Positions 1 to 5,702 of a DNA stretch of 6,207 nucleotides are shown one piece after another (positions within the stretch are counted from its first letter, which is position 1; each line of letters starts with the position of its first letter). The stretch is from an uncultured Eubacteriales bacterium (GTDB taxonomy: Bacteria > Bacillota > Clostridia > Peptostreptococcales > Anaerovoracaceae): contig CAUEYG010000109.1 of assembly GCA_959021945.1 (NCBI GenBank), positions 1-6,207 of the forward strand, read 5' to 3'. Both the position numbers and the translations under genes were made by a program. The notes below the pieces were generated by a model. That model was not told the origin of the DNA. It searched no databases and worked only from the letters and a program-made list of their open reading frames with translations.

Positions 1-1
1 C

Positions 2-649
2 GAACGGAAAATACAGAGCGAAGTCATTATGGGGCGGTTAAAGCTGGGGCAAGTGGCCGGCCGTCTGATTGCTAACTTGTCCAAAGGATACCGGCAAAGG
101 GTGGGACTGGCCCAGGCTATGTTGGGATTTCCGGAAATACTGATCTTAGATGAACCTATGGTGGGGCTGGACCCTCAACAGATTATTGAAATCCGTCAAT
201 TAATTCGCAGTTTGGCGAAAAACCATACGGTTATTCTCAGTTCCCATATTCTAGCCGAGGTACGGGAGCTATGCGATTATATTTTGATCATATCTGCCGG
301 AAAACTGGTGGCTCAGGATACTCCGGAAAATCTGCAGAATTTAATGTGCGATAAGGAAACCTTAGTACTGGAAGCAAAAGGAGCTGTGGAGCAGATCAAG
401 GGTATTCTTTCTGATGTGAAATGGATTCATGAAGTGTCCTTTACGAAAAAGGAAGAAAATTCCTATTTTGTAGAAATCCATCCAGAGCAGGGGGAGGATC
501 TGCGAGAGTCGGTTTTCCGGGCTTTTGCCAAAAGCAGCTGTCCGCTGCTTTCCATGTACGAAAAGAAAGGTACTCTGGAAGATGTTTATTTAAAGCTGAC
601 ACAGGAAGGGGGCGGAGCTGTTGAAAGCCATTTACAAAAAAGAGCTTAG
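2..649 (+). CDS. ABC transporter ATP-binding protein, GldA-like (5' partial)
   Basis: This is the C-terminal two thirds of an ABC ATPase that powers the membrane permease encoded next to it. The frame is open from base 2, so the gene starts outside the window; Walker A and the Q-loop are not visible. Visible motifs are the signature LSKGYRQ (77-97, the variant LSKGY form typical of the GldA/CcmA exporter group), Walker B ILILDEP (137-157), the D-loop GLDP ending near 175, and the H-loop histidine at 245-247 in ILSSH. After these comes a C-terminal domain of about 100 residues with alternating strands and helices, as in GldA-type ATPases, ending LEDVYLKLTQE plus a short tail. The position after DEP is Met where Thr is usual; the catalytic Glu is intact. 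The last 29 nt overlap the permease gene, which indicates translational coupling. The family assignment is firm; the transported substrate is unknown. Confidence 0.93.
   Translation, partial: ERKIQSEVIMGRLKLGQVAGRLIANLSKGYRQRVGLAQAMLGFPEILILDEPMVGLDPQQIIEIRQLIRSLAKNHTVILSSHILAEVRELCDYILIISAGKLVAQDTPENLQNLMCDKETLVLEAKGAVEQIKGILSDVKWIHEVSFTKKEENSYFVEIHPEQGEDLRESVFRAFAKSSCPLLSMYEKKGTLEDVYLKLTQEGGGAVESHLQKRA
604..617 (+). promoter_or_regulatory. Ribosome binding site for the permease, inside the ATPase gene
   Basis: A purine run GGAAGGGGGCGGAG lies within the last codons of the ATPase gene, 3 to 8 nt before the TTG at 621 depending on which part pairs with 16S rRNA. No ATG in a sensible place gives the expected family N-terminus, so this site supports the TTG start. 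Confidence 0.65.
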
Positions 650-1487
650 CTCCTTTTTCCGGTCTATGACAGGATATGTATTAATCGCATTTATGGTAAC
701 CTTTACTGGTATTTATTTTATGATCTATAACTTAAACCAAGGTTATCCTTATTTCTCATATACGCTTTCAGCAATTATGCTGATACTGTTGGTTCTAATA
801 CCAGTTCTTACTATGCGTTCTTTTGCGGAAGAGAGAAAAAGCCGTACTGACCAATTGCTTTTTACTTCTCCGGTGAAAATCAGTCAGGTCGTCTTTGGCA
901 AATATCTGGCCATGGCAACGGTCTACCTTGTGCCGAATCTGATCTTTTGTCTGTTTCCGCTGATTATTAAAGCTCAGGGAAATGCTTATTTTATGACAGA
1001 CTATATCTCTATTTTGCAGTTTTTTCTTTTAGGATGTGTATTTATTGCCATAGGTATGTTTTTTTCAAGCCTTACAGAAAGTCCCATTATTGCAGCAGTC
1101 AGTACCTTTGCGGCGGCCCTTATTCTTTATATATGGGAATATCTTACAGATTATCTTCCTCAAGGGGCAGCAGGAAATTATGTAATTCTACTGCTGCTTT
1201 GTACTGGCTTTTCCTCGTGGATCTACTATGCAACAAGAAGCAAGCTTTTTTGTGCTGCCGCAGAATTGATTACTGTGGCAATAAGTACGATTTTCCTTAT
1301 TACGGATGCTGATGCTTATGAAAACCTCTTTGGTGATCTTCTCAGTCGTTTTAATGTATCTCAAGGCTTTAACAATGCAGCTTTCAATAACATATTTGAT
1401 GTTTCCGGAACTGTTTTACAATTGACTGTAGTAGGAGTTTTTATCTTTCTTACCATGCAGAGTATTGAGAAGAGACGCTGGAGCTAG
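621..1487 (+). CDS. ABC-2 type permease, GldF-like
   Basis: This is the integral membrane subunit of the ABC system, 288 residues, in the cytoplasmic membrane. I chose the TTG start because it gives the family N-terminus MKAIYKKELSSFF, has a purine-rich ribosome site just upstream, and is followed by a hydrophobic segment at the right distance. Hydrophobic stretches lie at about residues 17-36, 48-65, 97-117, 129-150, 154-173, 186-204, 208-227 and 264-281; counts of 6 to 8 real helices are possible. The cytoplasmic loop MRSFAEERKSRTDQLLFTSP (65-84) is the hallmark of this permease group, and the end FLTMQSIEKRRWS is also typical. The gene overlaps the ATPase by 29 nt and is followed after 5 nt by the GldG-like gene, so the three are one transcription unit. 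The name comes from Bacteroidetes gliding proteins; gliding is not implied here and the substrate is unknown. Confidence 0.93.
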   Translation: MKAIYKKELSSFFRSMTGYVLIAFMVTFTGIYFMIYNLNQGYPYFSYTLSAIMLILLVLIPVLTMRSFAEERKSRTDQLLFTSPVKISQVVFGKYLAMATVYLVPNLIFCLFPLIIKAQGNAYFMTDYISILQFFLLGCVFIAIGMFFSSLTESPIIAAVSTFAAALILYIWEYLTDYLPQGAAGNYVILLLLCTGFSSWIYYATRSKLFCAAAELITVAISTIFLITDADAYENLFGDLLSRFNVSQGFNNAAFNNIFDVSGTVLQLTVVGVFIFLTMQSIEKRRWS

Positions 1488-1491
1488 GAGG
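1486..1491 (+). promoter_or_regulatory. Shine-Dalgarno AGGAGG that bears on the GldG-like start
   Basis: A full consensus AGGAGG overlaps the permease stop codon. It is only 1 nt from the ATG at 1493, which is too close for normal initiation, but 7 nt from the in-frame TTG at 1499, which is ideal. It therefore favours TTG at 1499 as the real start, two codons inside the ATG frame. Confidence 0.6.
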
Positions 1492-1492
1492 G

Positions 1493-2965
1493 ATGAAATT
1501 GTTTAAAAGAAAAAAGAGATTACATATTAATAAACCGGATCTGAGCAGAGACAGGATCGCAGCCTCTCTTAGGACCACTGCTGTAAAAAATGGTTCCTAT
1601 GGTGTTTTGGCCATTGTGTTGGTCATTCTTATTGCTGTTATTATAAATCTGATCTGCGGAAAACTTCCTTCCAACATAAGGCAGATTGACATTAGCAGCA
1701 ACCAAATTTATGAAATTTCTGACACAAGTCGTGATTTGCTGCGCAGTTTAGAAAATGAGATAATCTTAACAGTTATTACAGAAAGCGATTCTATGGATGA
1801 ACGGCTGAAAGCTTTTTTGGACAAATATGTGGCTTTATCTGATAAGGTATCCATGGAAACCATTGATCCAGTGCTGCATCCTTCGGTTTTGACCCAGTAT
1901 GATACAGAAACTGACACCATTATTGTAGAATGTCAAGACACGGGCCTCTCTCAGCAAATCGCCTTTTCCGATATTCTGGTTCAGAGCTCATCGTACTATT
2001 ATACAGACAGCAGCAGCACCCTTTCTTCCTTTGATGGAGAGGGTCAGCTGACAGGGGCCATTAACCAGGTGATTGGGCAAGAGACAAAGAAAATCTACTG
2101 TCTTACTGATCATGGAGAGACGGAATTGTCAGAGTCCCTCACCAGCTTGATGCAAAAGTCAGGATTTACCACCCAATCCTATAGCTTGATTATGAATGGA
2201 GAACTTCCTAAAGACTGTGACATGCTGCTGATTAATGGCCCTACAAGTGATATCAGCAAAGAAGAATCAGAAACAATCAATACTTATATAAAGGGCGGAG
2301 GCAATGTCATGATTCTCTTAGGAGAACAAGGACCGGAGACAGGTAACCTGACTAATCTTTTGAGCAGCTATGAAATTACGCAGCAAAAGGGATATATTGC
2401 AGATATGGAGCGCAGCTATCAGGGGAACTACTATTACATATTCCCTAATGTAACGGCTACAGGTGATTTGACCAGCGGTCTCAGCTCAGGCATGGTATTA
2501 ATGGCAAACAGCAGAGGCTTTTCCATAGGGGAAGGCAGTGACAATGTTACGGTATCTTCTCTTTTAGAAACTTCTCAGTACGGCTATGCTGTTACAGATG
2601 AGAAGGAAACCCAGGGAACCTATGCAGTAGGCGCCCAGGCAGTCTATACGGCAGAGTCTGATTCGGATGGGGAAGAAGACAGTAGTGTGGTTACAGGTAA
2701 TTTGATTGCTTATGGTTCCAGTTCCATGATTGATGAAAACTTGACTAGTGCTTTTGCAAGCTTGGAGAATAATACTCTGTTTATGAATTCCATCACCTCG
2801 GTCTTTGATGATGTGGATAATCTATCTATTGAAGCCAAAAGTATGGCAGTACAATATAATACTGTCCAGCACGGAGGCTATATCAGCGTCTTTTTGATCT
2901 TTATTGTACCAATTCTTGTTCTGATCATTGGATTTGTCTTCTGGATGAAGCGGCGCAGGGCTTAA
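1493..2965 (+). CDS. GldG-like ABC transporter auxiliary protein
   Basis: This membrane-anchored accessory subunit is 490 residues from the ATG (488 if the TTG at 1499 is used). The N-terminus is strongly basic and cytoplasmic, followed by one membrane segment at about 36-56. A large extracytoplasmic part follows, beginning with the family pattern IDISSNQIYEISDTSRDLL (65-83). A domain resembling ABC_transp_aux comes next, with LTDHGETELSESL near 204-216, then a CDMLLINGP strand-turn and a YIKGGGNVMILLGE motif. The chain then passes a Ser/Asp/Glu-rich loop (about 387-397, ESDSDGEEDSS), ends with a second membrane segment (464-484), and has a basic tail KRRRA. The two anchors place both ends in the cytoplasm and the middle outside. 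Family knowledge: GldG partners GldA and GldF, but its biochemical role is not established and no catalytic residues are known. Family assignment is confident; function is unknown. Confidence 0.88.
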   Translation: MKLFKRKKRLHINKPDLSRDRIAASLRTTAVKNGSYGVLAIVLVILIAVIINLICGKLPSNIRQIDISSNQIYEISDTSRDLLRSLENEIILTVITESDSMDERLKAFLDKYVALSDKVSMETIDPVLHPSVLTQYDTETDTIIVECQDTGLSQQIAFSDILVQSSSYYYTDSSSTLSSFDGEGQLTGAINQVIGQETKKIYCLTDHGETELSESLTSLMQKSGFTTQSYSLIMNGELPKDCDMLLINGPTSDISKEESETINTYIKGGGNVMILLGEQGPETGNLTNLLSSYEITQQKGYIADMERSYQGNYYYIFPNVTATGDLTSGLSSGMVLMANSRGFSIGEGSDNVTVSSLLETSQYGYAVTDEKETQGTYAVGAQAVYTAESDSDGEEDSSVVTGNLIAYGSSSMIDENLTSAFASLENNTLFMNSITSVFDDVDNLSIEAKSMAVQYNTVQHGGYISVFLIFIVPILVLIIGFVFWMKRRRA

Positions 2966-2981
2966 TGGGGGAGGAGCAGTT

Positions 2982-3890
2982 ATGACAAAGAAAAAGCAAT
3001 TTGTGATTCTCCTGGCAGTTTTGGCATTATTGACAGCAGTGTATATGGGGATTTCCATCTACAAGGAGGGGCAACAGGAAAAGGAATCTGACTCTGAAAA
3101 ACAGTATGCAATACAGCTTGAGGAGGACAGTATTGAAAAAATCAGTTATAAAGATAAAACCAATACTGTGACTTTGGAGAAAAGAGACAATGTTTGGTAT
3201 AATGCCAAAGATCAGGATTTCCCATTAAAACAAAGCTGCGCCCAGGATGTAGCAGAGGCCTTTTCCCAAATTACGGCAAACAGAAAACTGTCCAATCCAG
3301 ATGCCCTTTCCGGCTATGGTCTTGAGGAACCGGCGTATACGGTTACACTTACAGAGGAGGACGGGGAGGAGACTGTTATAGAGATCGGAAACACAGCAGC
3401 AGATTCGGATTATTATTTGACAGCTGATAAGGGGAAAACAATCTATACAGTAAGCAGTTTGATTACAGAATCTCTGATTTTTGATGAAGCCTCCCTTCTT
3501 CAGACAGAAAACCTTCCTGAGATTGAGAGCGAAAACTTACAGTCTTTTACCATCAAACAAAAGGGAAAAACATTAGTCAGCTATTCAAACAAGCAAGAAG
3601 ATGATGAGGAGAAACTTTCTGACTGGGCAAGCGATCTGTCTATCCTGAGCCTGGAAAACTGCGTTACCTATAAGGCTGGGAAAAAACAGCTGAAAAAATA
3701 CGGGTTAAATAAAAACACACGCCGGGAAATAACAGCAGTATATCAGGATTCTGATTCAGAAGAAAACAGGGAACTAATCCTCTATATGGGACCTTCCTTT
3801 GAGGAAGAAAGCATCAATTATGCCTATGTACAGATAAAAGGTTCCAATATGGTTTATAAAGTCAATTTGTCAGGGACTGATTTCAGCTAG
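2982..3890 (+). CDS. DUF4340 domain-containing membrane-anchored protein
   Basis: A 302-residue protein with a short basic N-terminus and one hydrophobic segment (about 6-24) that acts as a signal anchor; there is no lipobox cysteine. The rest is charged and predicted to lie outside the membrane. It contains two copies of one module: an N-terminal strand-rich half (51-103 and 186-231), then a YGL-containing half (109-157 and 237-294). Each YGL half runs YGL, strand, acidic turn, a hydrophobic strand ending in G (IEIG, LYMG), a YY or YAY pair, and a closing IYTV or VYKV. This matches DUF4340 proteins, which regularly sit beside GldG-like genes. The start is well supported by GGGGGAGGAG (2967-2976), 5 nt before the ATG. 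It lies 16 nt after the GldG-like gene and is the last gene of the operon. Role unknown; probably a structural or substrate-handling partner of the GldG-like protein. Confidence 0.87.
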   Translation: MTKKKQFVILLAVLALLTAVYMGISIYKEGQQEKESDSEKQYAIQLEEDSIEKISYKDKTNTVTLEKRDNVWYNAKDQDFPLKQSCAQDVAEAFSQITANRKLSNPDALSGYGLEEPAYTVTLTEEDGEETVIEIGNTAADSDYYLTADKGKTIYTVSSLITESLIFDEASLLQTENLPEIESENLQSFTIKQKGKTLVSYSNKQEDDEEKLSDWASDLSILSLENCVTYKAGKKQLKKYGLNKNTRREITAVYQDSDSEENRELILYMGPSFEEESINYAYVQIKGSNMVYKVNLSGTDFS

Positions 3891-3910
3891 CAAGCAGGAA
3901 GCGGCCATGC

Positions 3911-3951
3911 AAAAAATGGAGGCAGATAAGAATACCTGTCTCCATTTTTTT
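3911..3951. terminator. Intrinsic terminator shared by two converging genes
   Basis: An A-run and arm (3911-3925, ending ATGGAGGCAG) pair with CTGTCTCCAT plus a T-run (3936-3951) around a 10-nt loop. The core stem is 10 bp and extends by A-T pairs. On the plus strand the one irregular pair (3922 with 3939) is G-U; on the minus strand it becomes a C-A mismatch, so the plus direction should be slightly stronger. It ends the ABC operon 21 nt after its last stop codon. The hcp stop codon (3950-3952) touches the same structure, so it also ends hcp transcription. Confidence 0.9.
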
Positions 3952-5509
3952 AGTTCAGTATTTTTTTCAGATCTTCTTCCGGTGTAGTAATCGGTGCAAT
4001 TTTATATTTTTCTACCAGAATATTTAAGACATTTTCTGATACAAAGGCGGGAAGCGTAGGCCCTAAGAGAATATTTTCGATTCCCAGGTAAAGCAGTGTT
4101 AAGAGAATACAGACTGCCTTTTGTTCGTACCAGGAAAGGACAAGAGACAGCGGCAGCTCATTGACATCACAGTCAAAGGCTTCTGCCAGAGCCAAAGCTA
4201 CTTTAATGGCACTGTAGGCATCATTACACTGTCCCATGTCTAAAATCCTCGGAAGTCCCTCAATCTGTCCCAAGTCAAGATCATTAATCCGATATTTTCC
4301 ACAGGCCAGGGTGAGGATCAAGGTATCCATTGGCGTTTTTTTCGCAAACTCTGTGTAATAGCTTCGGCCAGGAGCTGCCCCGTCGCATCCTCCGATTAAG
4401 AAAAAGTGGCTAATTTTCCCTTTTTTTACAAGATCCACAATTTTACCGGCCTCTGCAAGGACTGTACCATGGCCAAAACCAGTGGTTACTGTACTGCCTC
4501 CGTTGATGCCGGTCATAGGCTGATCTTCAGAATATCCGCCGCATTCCAGCGCCTTTTCAATAACAGGTGTGAAGTCTTTATCTTCACCAATATGAACAAG
4601 CTCTGGGTAGGATACAATAGAAGTTGTAAAAACCCGGTCACTGTAGCTTTGTCTTACAGGCATCAGGCAGTTAGTTGTAAAGAGAATTGGCGCAGGGATA
4701 TTGTGAAACTCTGTCTGCTGACTCTGCCAGGCAGTACCAAAGTTACCTTTTAAATGAGGGTATTCTTTTAACTTAGGGTAGCCATGGGCTGGCAGCATTT
4801 CACTGTGGGTATAAATATTGATGCCTTTGTCCTTGGTCTGCTCCAACAGCAATTTCAAATCATGGAGATCATGTCCGCTGACTACAATAAAAGGTCCCTT
4901 TTCAATAGTAAGGGGAACCTGTGTTGGAACGGGTGTTCCGTAGCTTTCCGTATTGGCCTTATCCAGCAGTTCCATACATTTGTAATTAACCTGGCCGGTT
5001 TTCAGCACCAGAGGGAGAAGCTCCTCTGTTGTATGATGCTTCCCAATGGCATTGAGCCCTTCGTAAAAAAAGGAAAACACCTGGTCATCTGTAAATCCCA
5101 AGGCATAAGCGTGATAAGCGTAGGCTGCCATTCCCCGAAGCCCAAATAAAATCAAAGACTTAAGGGAGCGGATATCTTCTTGCTCTGACCAAAGTTTCTT
5201 CAAATCATAGGCTTTTCCCTCAGGGTTAATGGAATTTTTTTCCTCTTCCACCTGCTCAATGAGCTGATGAATGGTTTCATTATAAAAATTTACATTTGTA
5301 ACTGTGGTAAAAAGCCCTTTGATAACAAGCTCGTTGGACTTTTCTGTAGGTCCCGAAGCAGTTACTGCCTGGGCAAGACCGATGAGAGCCCCAGTTAACG
5401 CATCCTGCATATTGGCTGTATCGGCTTTTTTGCCGCATACACCGGCATGGCCTTCGCAGCCAGTATTGTGGGCAGTCTGCTGACATTGAAAACAAAACAT
5501 TTCTCCCAT
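3950..5509 (-). CDS. hcp: Hybrid cluster protein (hydroxylamine reductase, Hcp)
   Basis: A cytosolic iron-sulfur enzyme of 519 residues, annotated as hydroxylamine reductase; work on family members supports nitric oxide reduction and S-nitrosylation roles under anaerobiosis. The N-terminal cluster cysteines are C6, C9, C18 and C25, close to the class I anaerobe pattern. All hybrid-cluster ligands are present: H213 (SGHDLHD), E237 (HSEMLPAHGYP), C281 (TTNCLMP), C375 (GGCDGAAPGR, the persulfide cysteine), C403 (LACGKYRIND), C428 (MGQCNDAYSA), E462 and K464 (WYEQKAV). The protein should be active. It is shorter than the 553-residue Desulfovibrio protein, with the loss confined to the N-terminal helical domain. 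I chose the ATG at 5509 because AAGGAAGG lies 9 nt upstream; the ATG three codons later, where many Hcp proteins begin, is a possible alternative. No Hcr reductase gene is adjacent. It is monocistronic here and converges on the ABC operon. Confidence 0.97.
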   Translation of the reverse strand: MGEMFCFQCQQTAHNTGCEGHAGVCGKKADTANMQDALTGALIGLAQAVTASGPTEKSNELVIKGLFTTVTNVNFYNETIHQLIEQVEEEKNSINPEGKAYDLKKLWSEQEDIRSLKSLILFGLRGMAAYAYHAYALGFTDDQVFSFFYEGLNAIGKHHTTEELLPLVLKTGQVNYKCMELLDKANTESYGTPVPTQVPLTIEKGPFIVVSGHDLHDLKLLLEQTKDKGINIYTHSEMLPAHGYPKLKEYPHLKGNFGTAWQSQQTEFHNIPAPILFTTNCLMPVRQSYSDRVFTTSIVSYPELVHIGEDKDFTPVIEKALECGGYSEDQPMTGINGGSTVTTGFGHGTVLAEAGKIVDLVKKGKISHFFLIGGCDGAAPGRSYYTEFAKKTPMDTLILTLACGKYRINDLDLGQIEGLPRILDMGQCNDAYSAIKVALALAEAFDCDVNELPLSLVLSWYEQKAVCILLTLLYLGIENILLGPTLPAFVSENVLNILVEKYKIAPITTPEEDLKKILN

Positions 5510-5518
5510 TTTTTAATA

Positions 5519-5526
5519 CCTTCCTT
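5519..5526 (-). promoter_or_regulatory. Ribosome binding site of hcp
   Basis: AAGGAAGG on the minus strand, 9 nt before the ATG at 5509. The second in-frame ATG, three codons on, has GGGAG only 2 nt before it, so the first ATG is preferred. Confidence 0.7.
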
Positions 5527-5536
5527 ATTTGTTTTT

Positions 5537-5565
5537 TCTATAGGAAATACTATTTTCCATGTTAT
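5537..5565 (-). promoter_or_regulatory. Weak candidate promoter for hcp
   Basis: On the minus strand ATAACA (5565-5560) and TATAGA (5542-5537) are 17 nt apart, each matching 4 of 6 consensus bases. Transcription would begin near 5530, giving a leader of about 20 nt with the ribosome site close to its start. A competing -10 is CATAAT (5569-5564), with no good -35 box. No strong hcp promoter is visible, which fits an activator-dependent gene, but this is a guess. Confidence 0.25.
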
Positions 5566-5620
5566 TATGTCCCATTAAGGCAGGACAGATACACAACCGA
5601 TCGATTACCGGATTCAAAAA

Positions 5621-5637
5621 GTTGTAAACTTTACAAC
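5621..5637. promoter_or_regulatory. Perfect 8-1-8 inverted repeat, candidate operator
   Basis: GTTGTAAACTTTACAAC is a perfect dyad of 8-bp arms around one base. It covers the -35 box of the rightward promoter, so a bound protein would be expected to repress the sensor gene. It is about 112 nt from the hcp start, far enough upstream to act as an activator site there. The inner 7-1-7 layout resembles Fur/PerR/Zur-type boxes (PerR consensus TTATAATNATTATAA) more than FNR- or Rex-type sites, which have wider centres; the regulator is not identified. Confidence 0.6.
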
Positions 5638-5658
5638 AAATGCCATTTATGCTATTAT
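5630..5658 (+). promoter_or_regulatory. Sigma-A-type promoter for the sensor gene
   Basis: The -35 box is TTTACA (5630-5635, 5 of 6 consensus) and the -10 box is TATTAT (5653-5658, 5 of 6), with an ideal 17-nt spacer. The predicted start is near 5665, giving a leader of about 38 nt before the ATG at 5703. The -35 box lies wholly inside the inverted repeat 5621-5637. Confidence 0.7.
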
Positions 5659-5702
5659 CAGCATGCAATGCTAAAAAACTGGTATAAGGGATTAGAGGAA
5701 AT

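Larger units (their letters stand above)
5510..5702. other. Divergent intergenic region between hcp and the sensor gene
   Basis: These 193 nt separate two divergent genes. They hold the hcp ribosome site and a weak hcp promoter candidate, an imperfect palindrome (5543-5558), a perfect inverted repeat (5621-5637), the rightward promoter (5630-5658), and a small AGCAT/ATGCT inverted repeat (5660-5672) at the predicted rightward transcription start. No small open frame or RNA gene is supported. The region is AT-rich apart from 5571-5612. Confidence 0.8.

Noticed and set aside
1034..1312. Plus-strand frame of 92 codons inside the permease gene
   Set aside because: It is out of frame within a well-supported membrane protein, and its Cys/Tyr-rich translation is typical of a shifted read of transmembrane codons.
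1520..3058. Minus-strand frames at 1520-1705, 1708-1920 and 2822-3058
   Set aside because: All are antisense to the GldG-like and DUF4340 genes, without ribosome sites or family resemblance.
2..3890. Gliding motility genes in the strict sense
   Set aside because: The proteins resemble GldA, GldF and GldG, but these families are widespread in non-gliding bacteria and no other gliding genes are visible, so the function is not transferred.
4623..4681. Two copies of the half-site GTTGTAAA (4623-4630 and 4674-4681) inside hcp
   Set aside because: They match one arm of the operator candidate but encode Phe-Thr-Thr codons of hcp (FTTS and FTTN) on the minus strand and lack the second arm, so codon coincidence explains them.
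4406..5149. Two plus-strand open frames (4406-4753 and 4784-5149) inside hcp
   Set aside because: They lie antisense to a full-length hcp with all ligands conserved, have no convincing ribosome sites, and their translations look like no known protein. They are reading-frame shadows.
5660..5672. Small inverted repeat AGCAT-GCA-ATGCT, with another ATGCT at 5649-5653
   Set aside because: The arms are only 5 bp and there is no T-tract, so it is neither a terminator nor a convincing operator; it was kept only as a note within the intergenic region.
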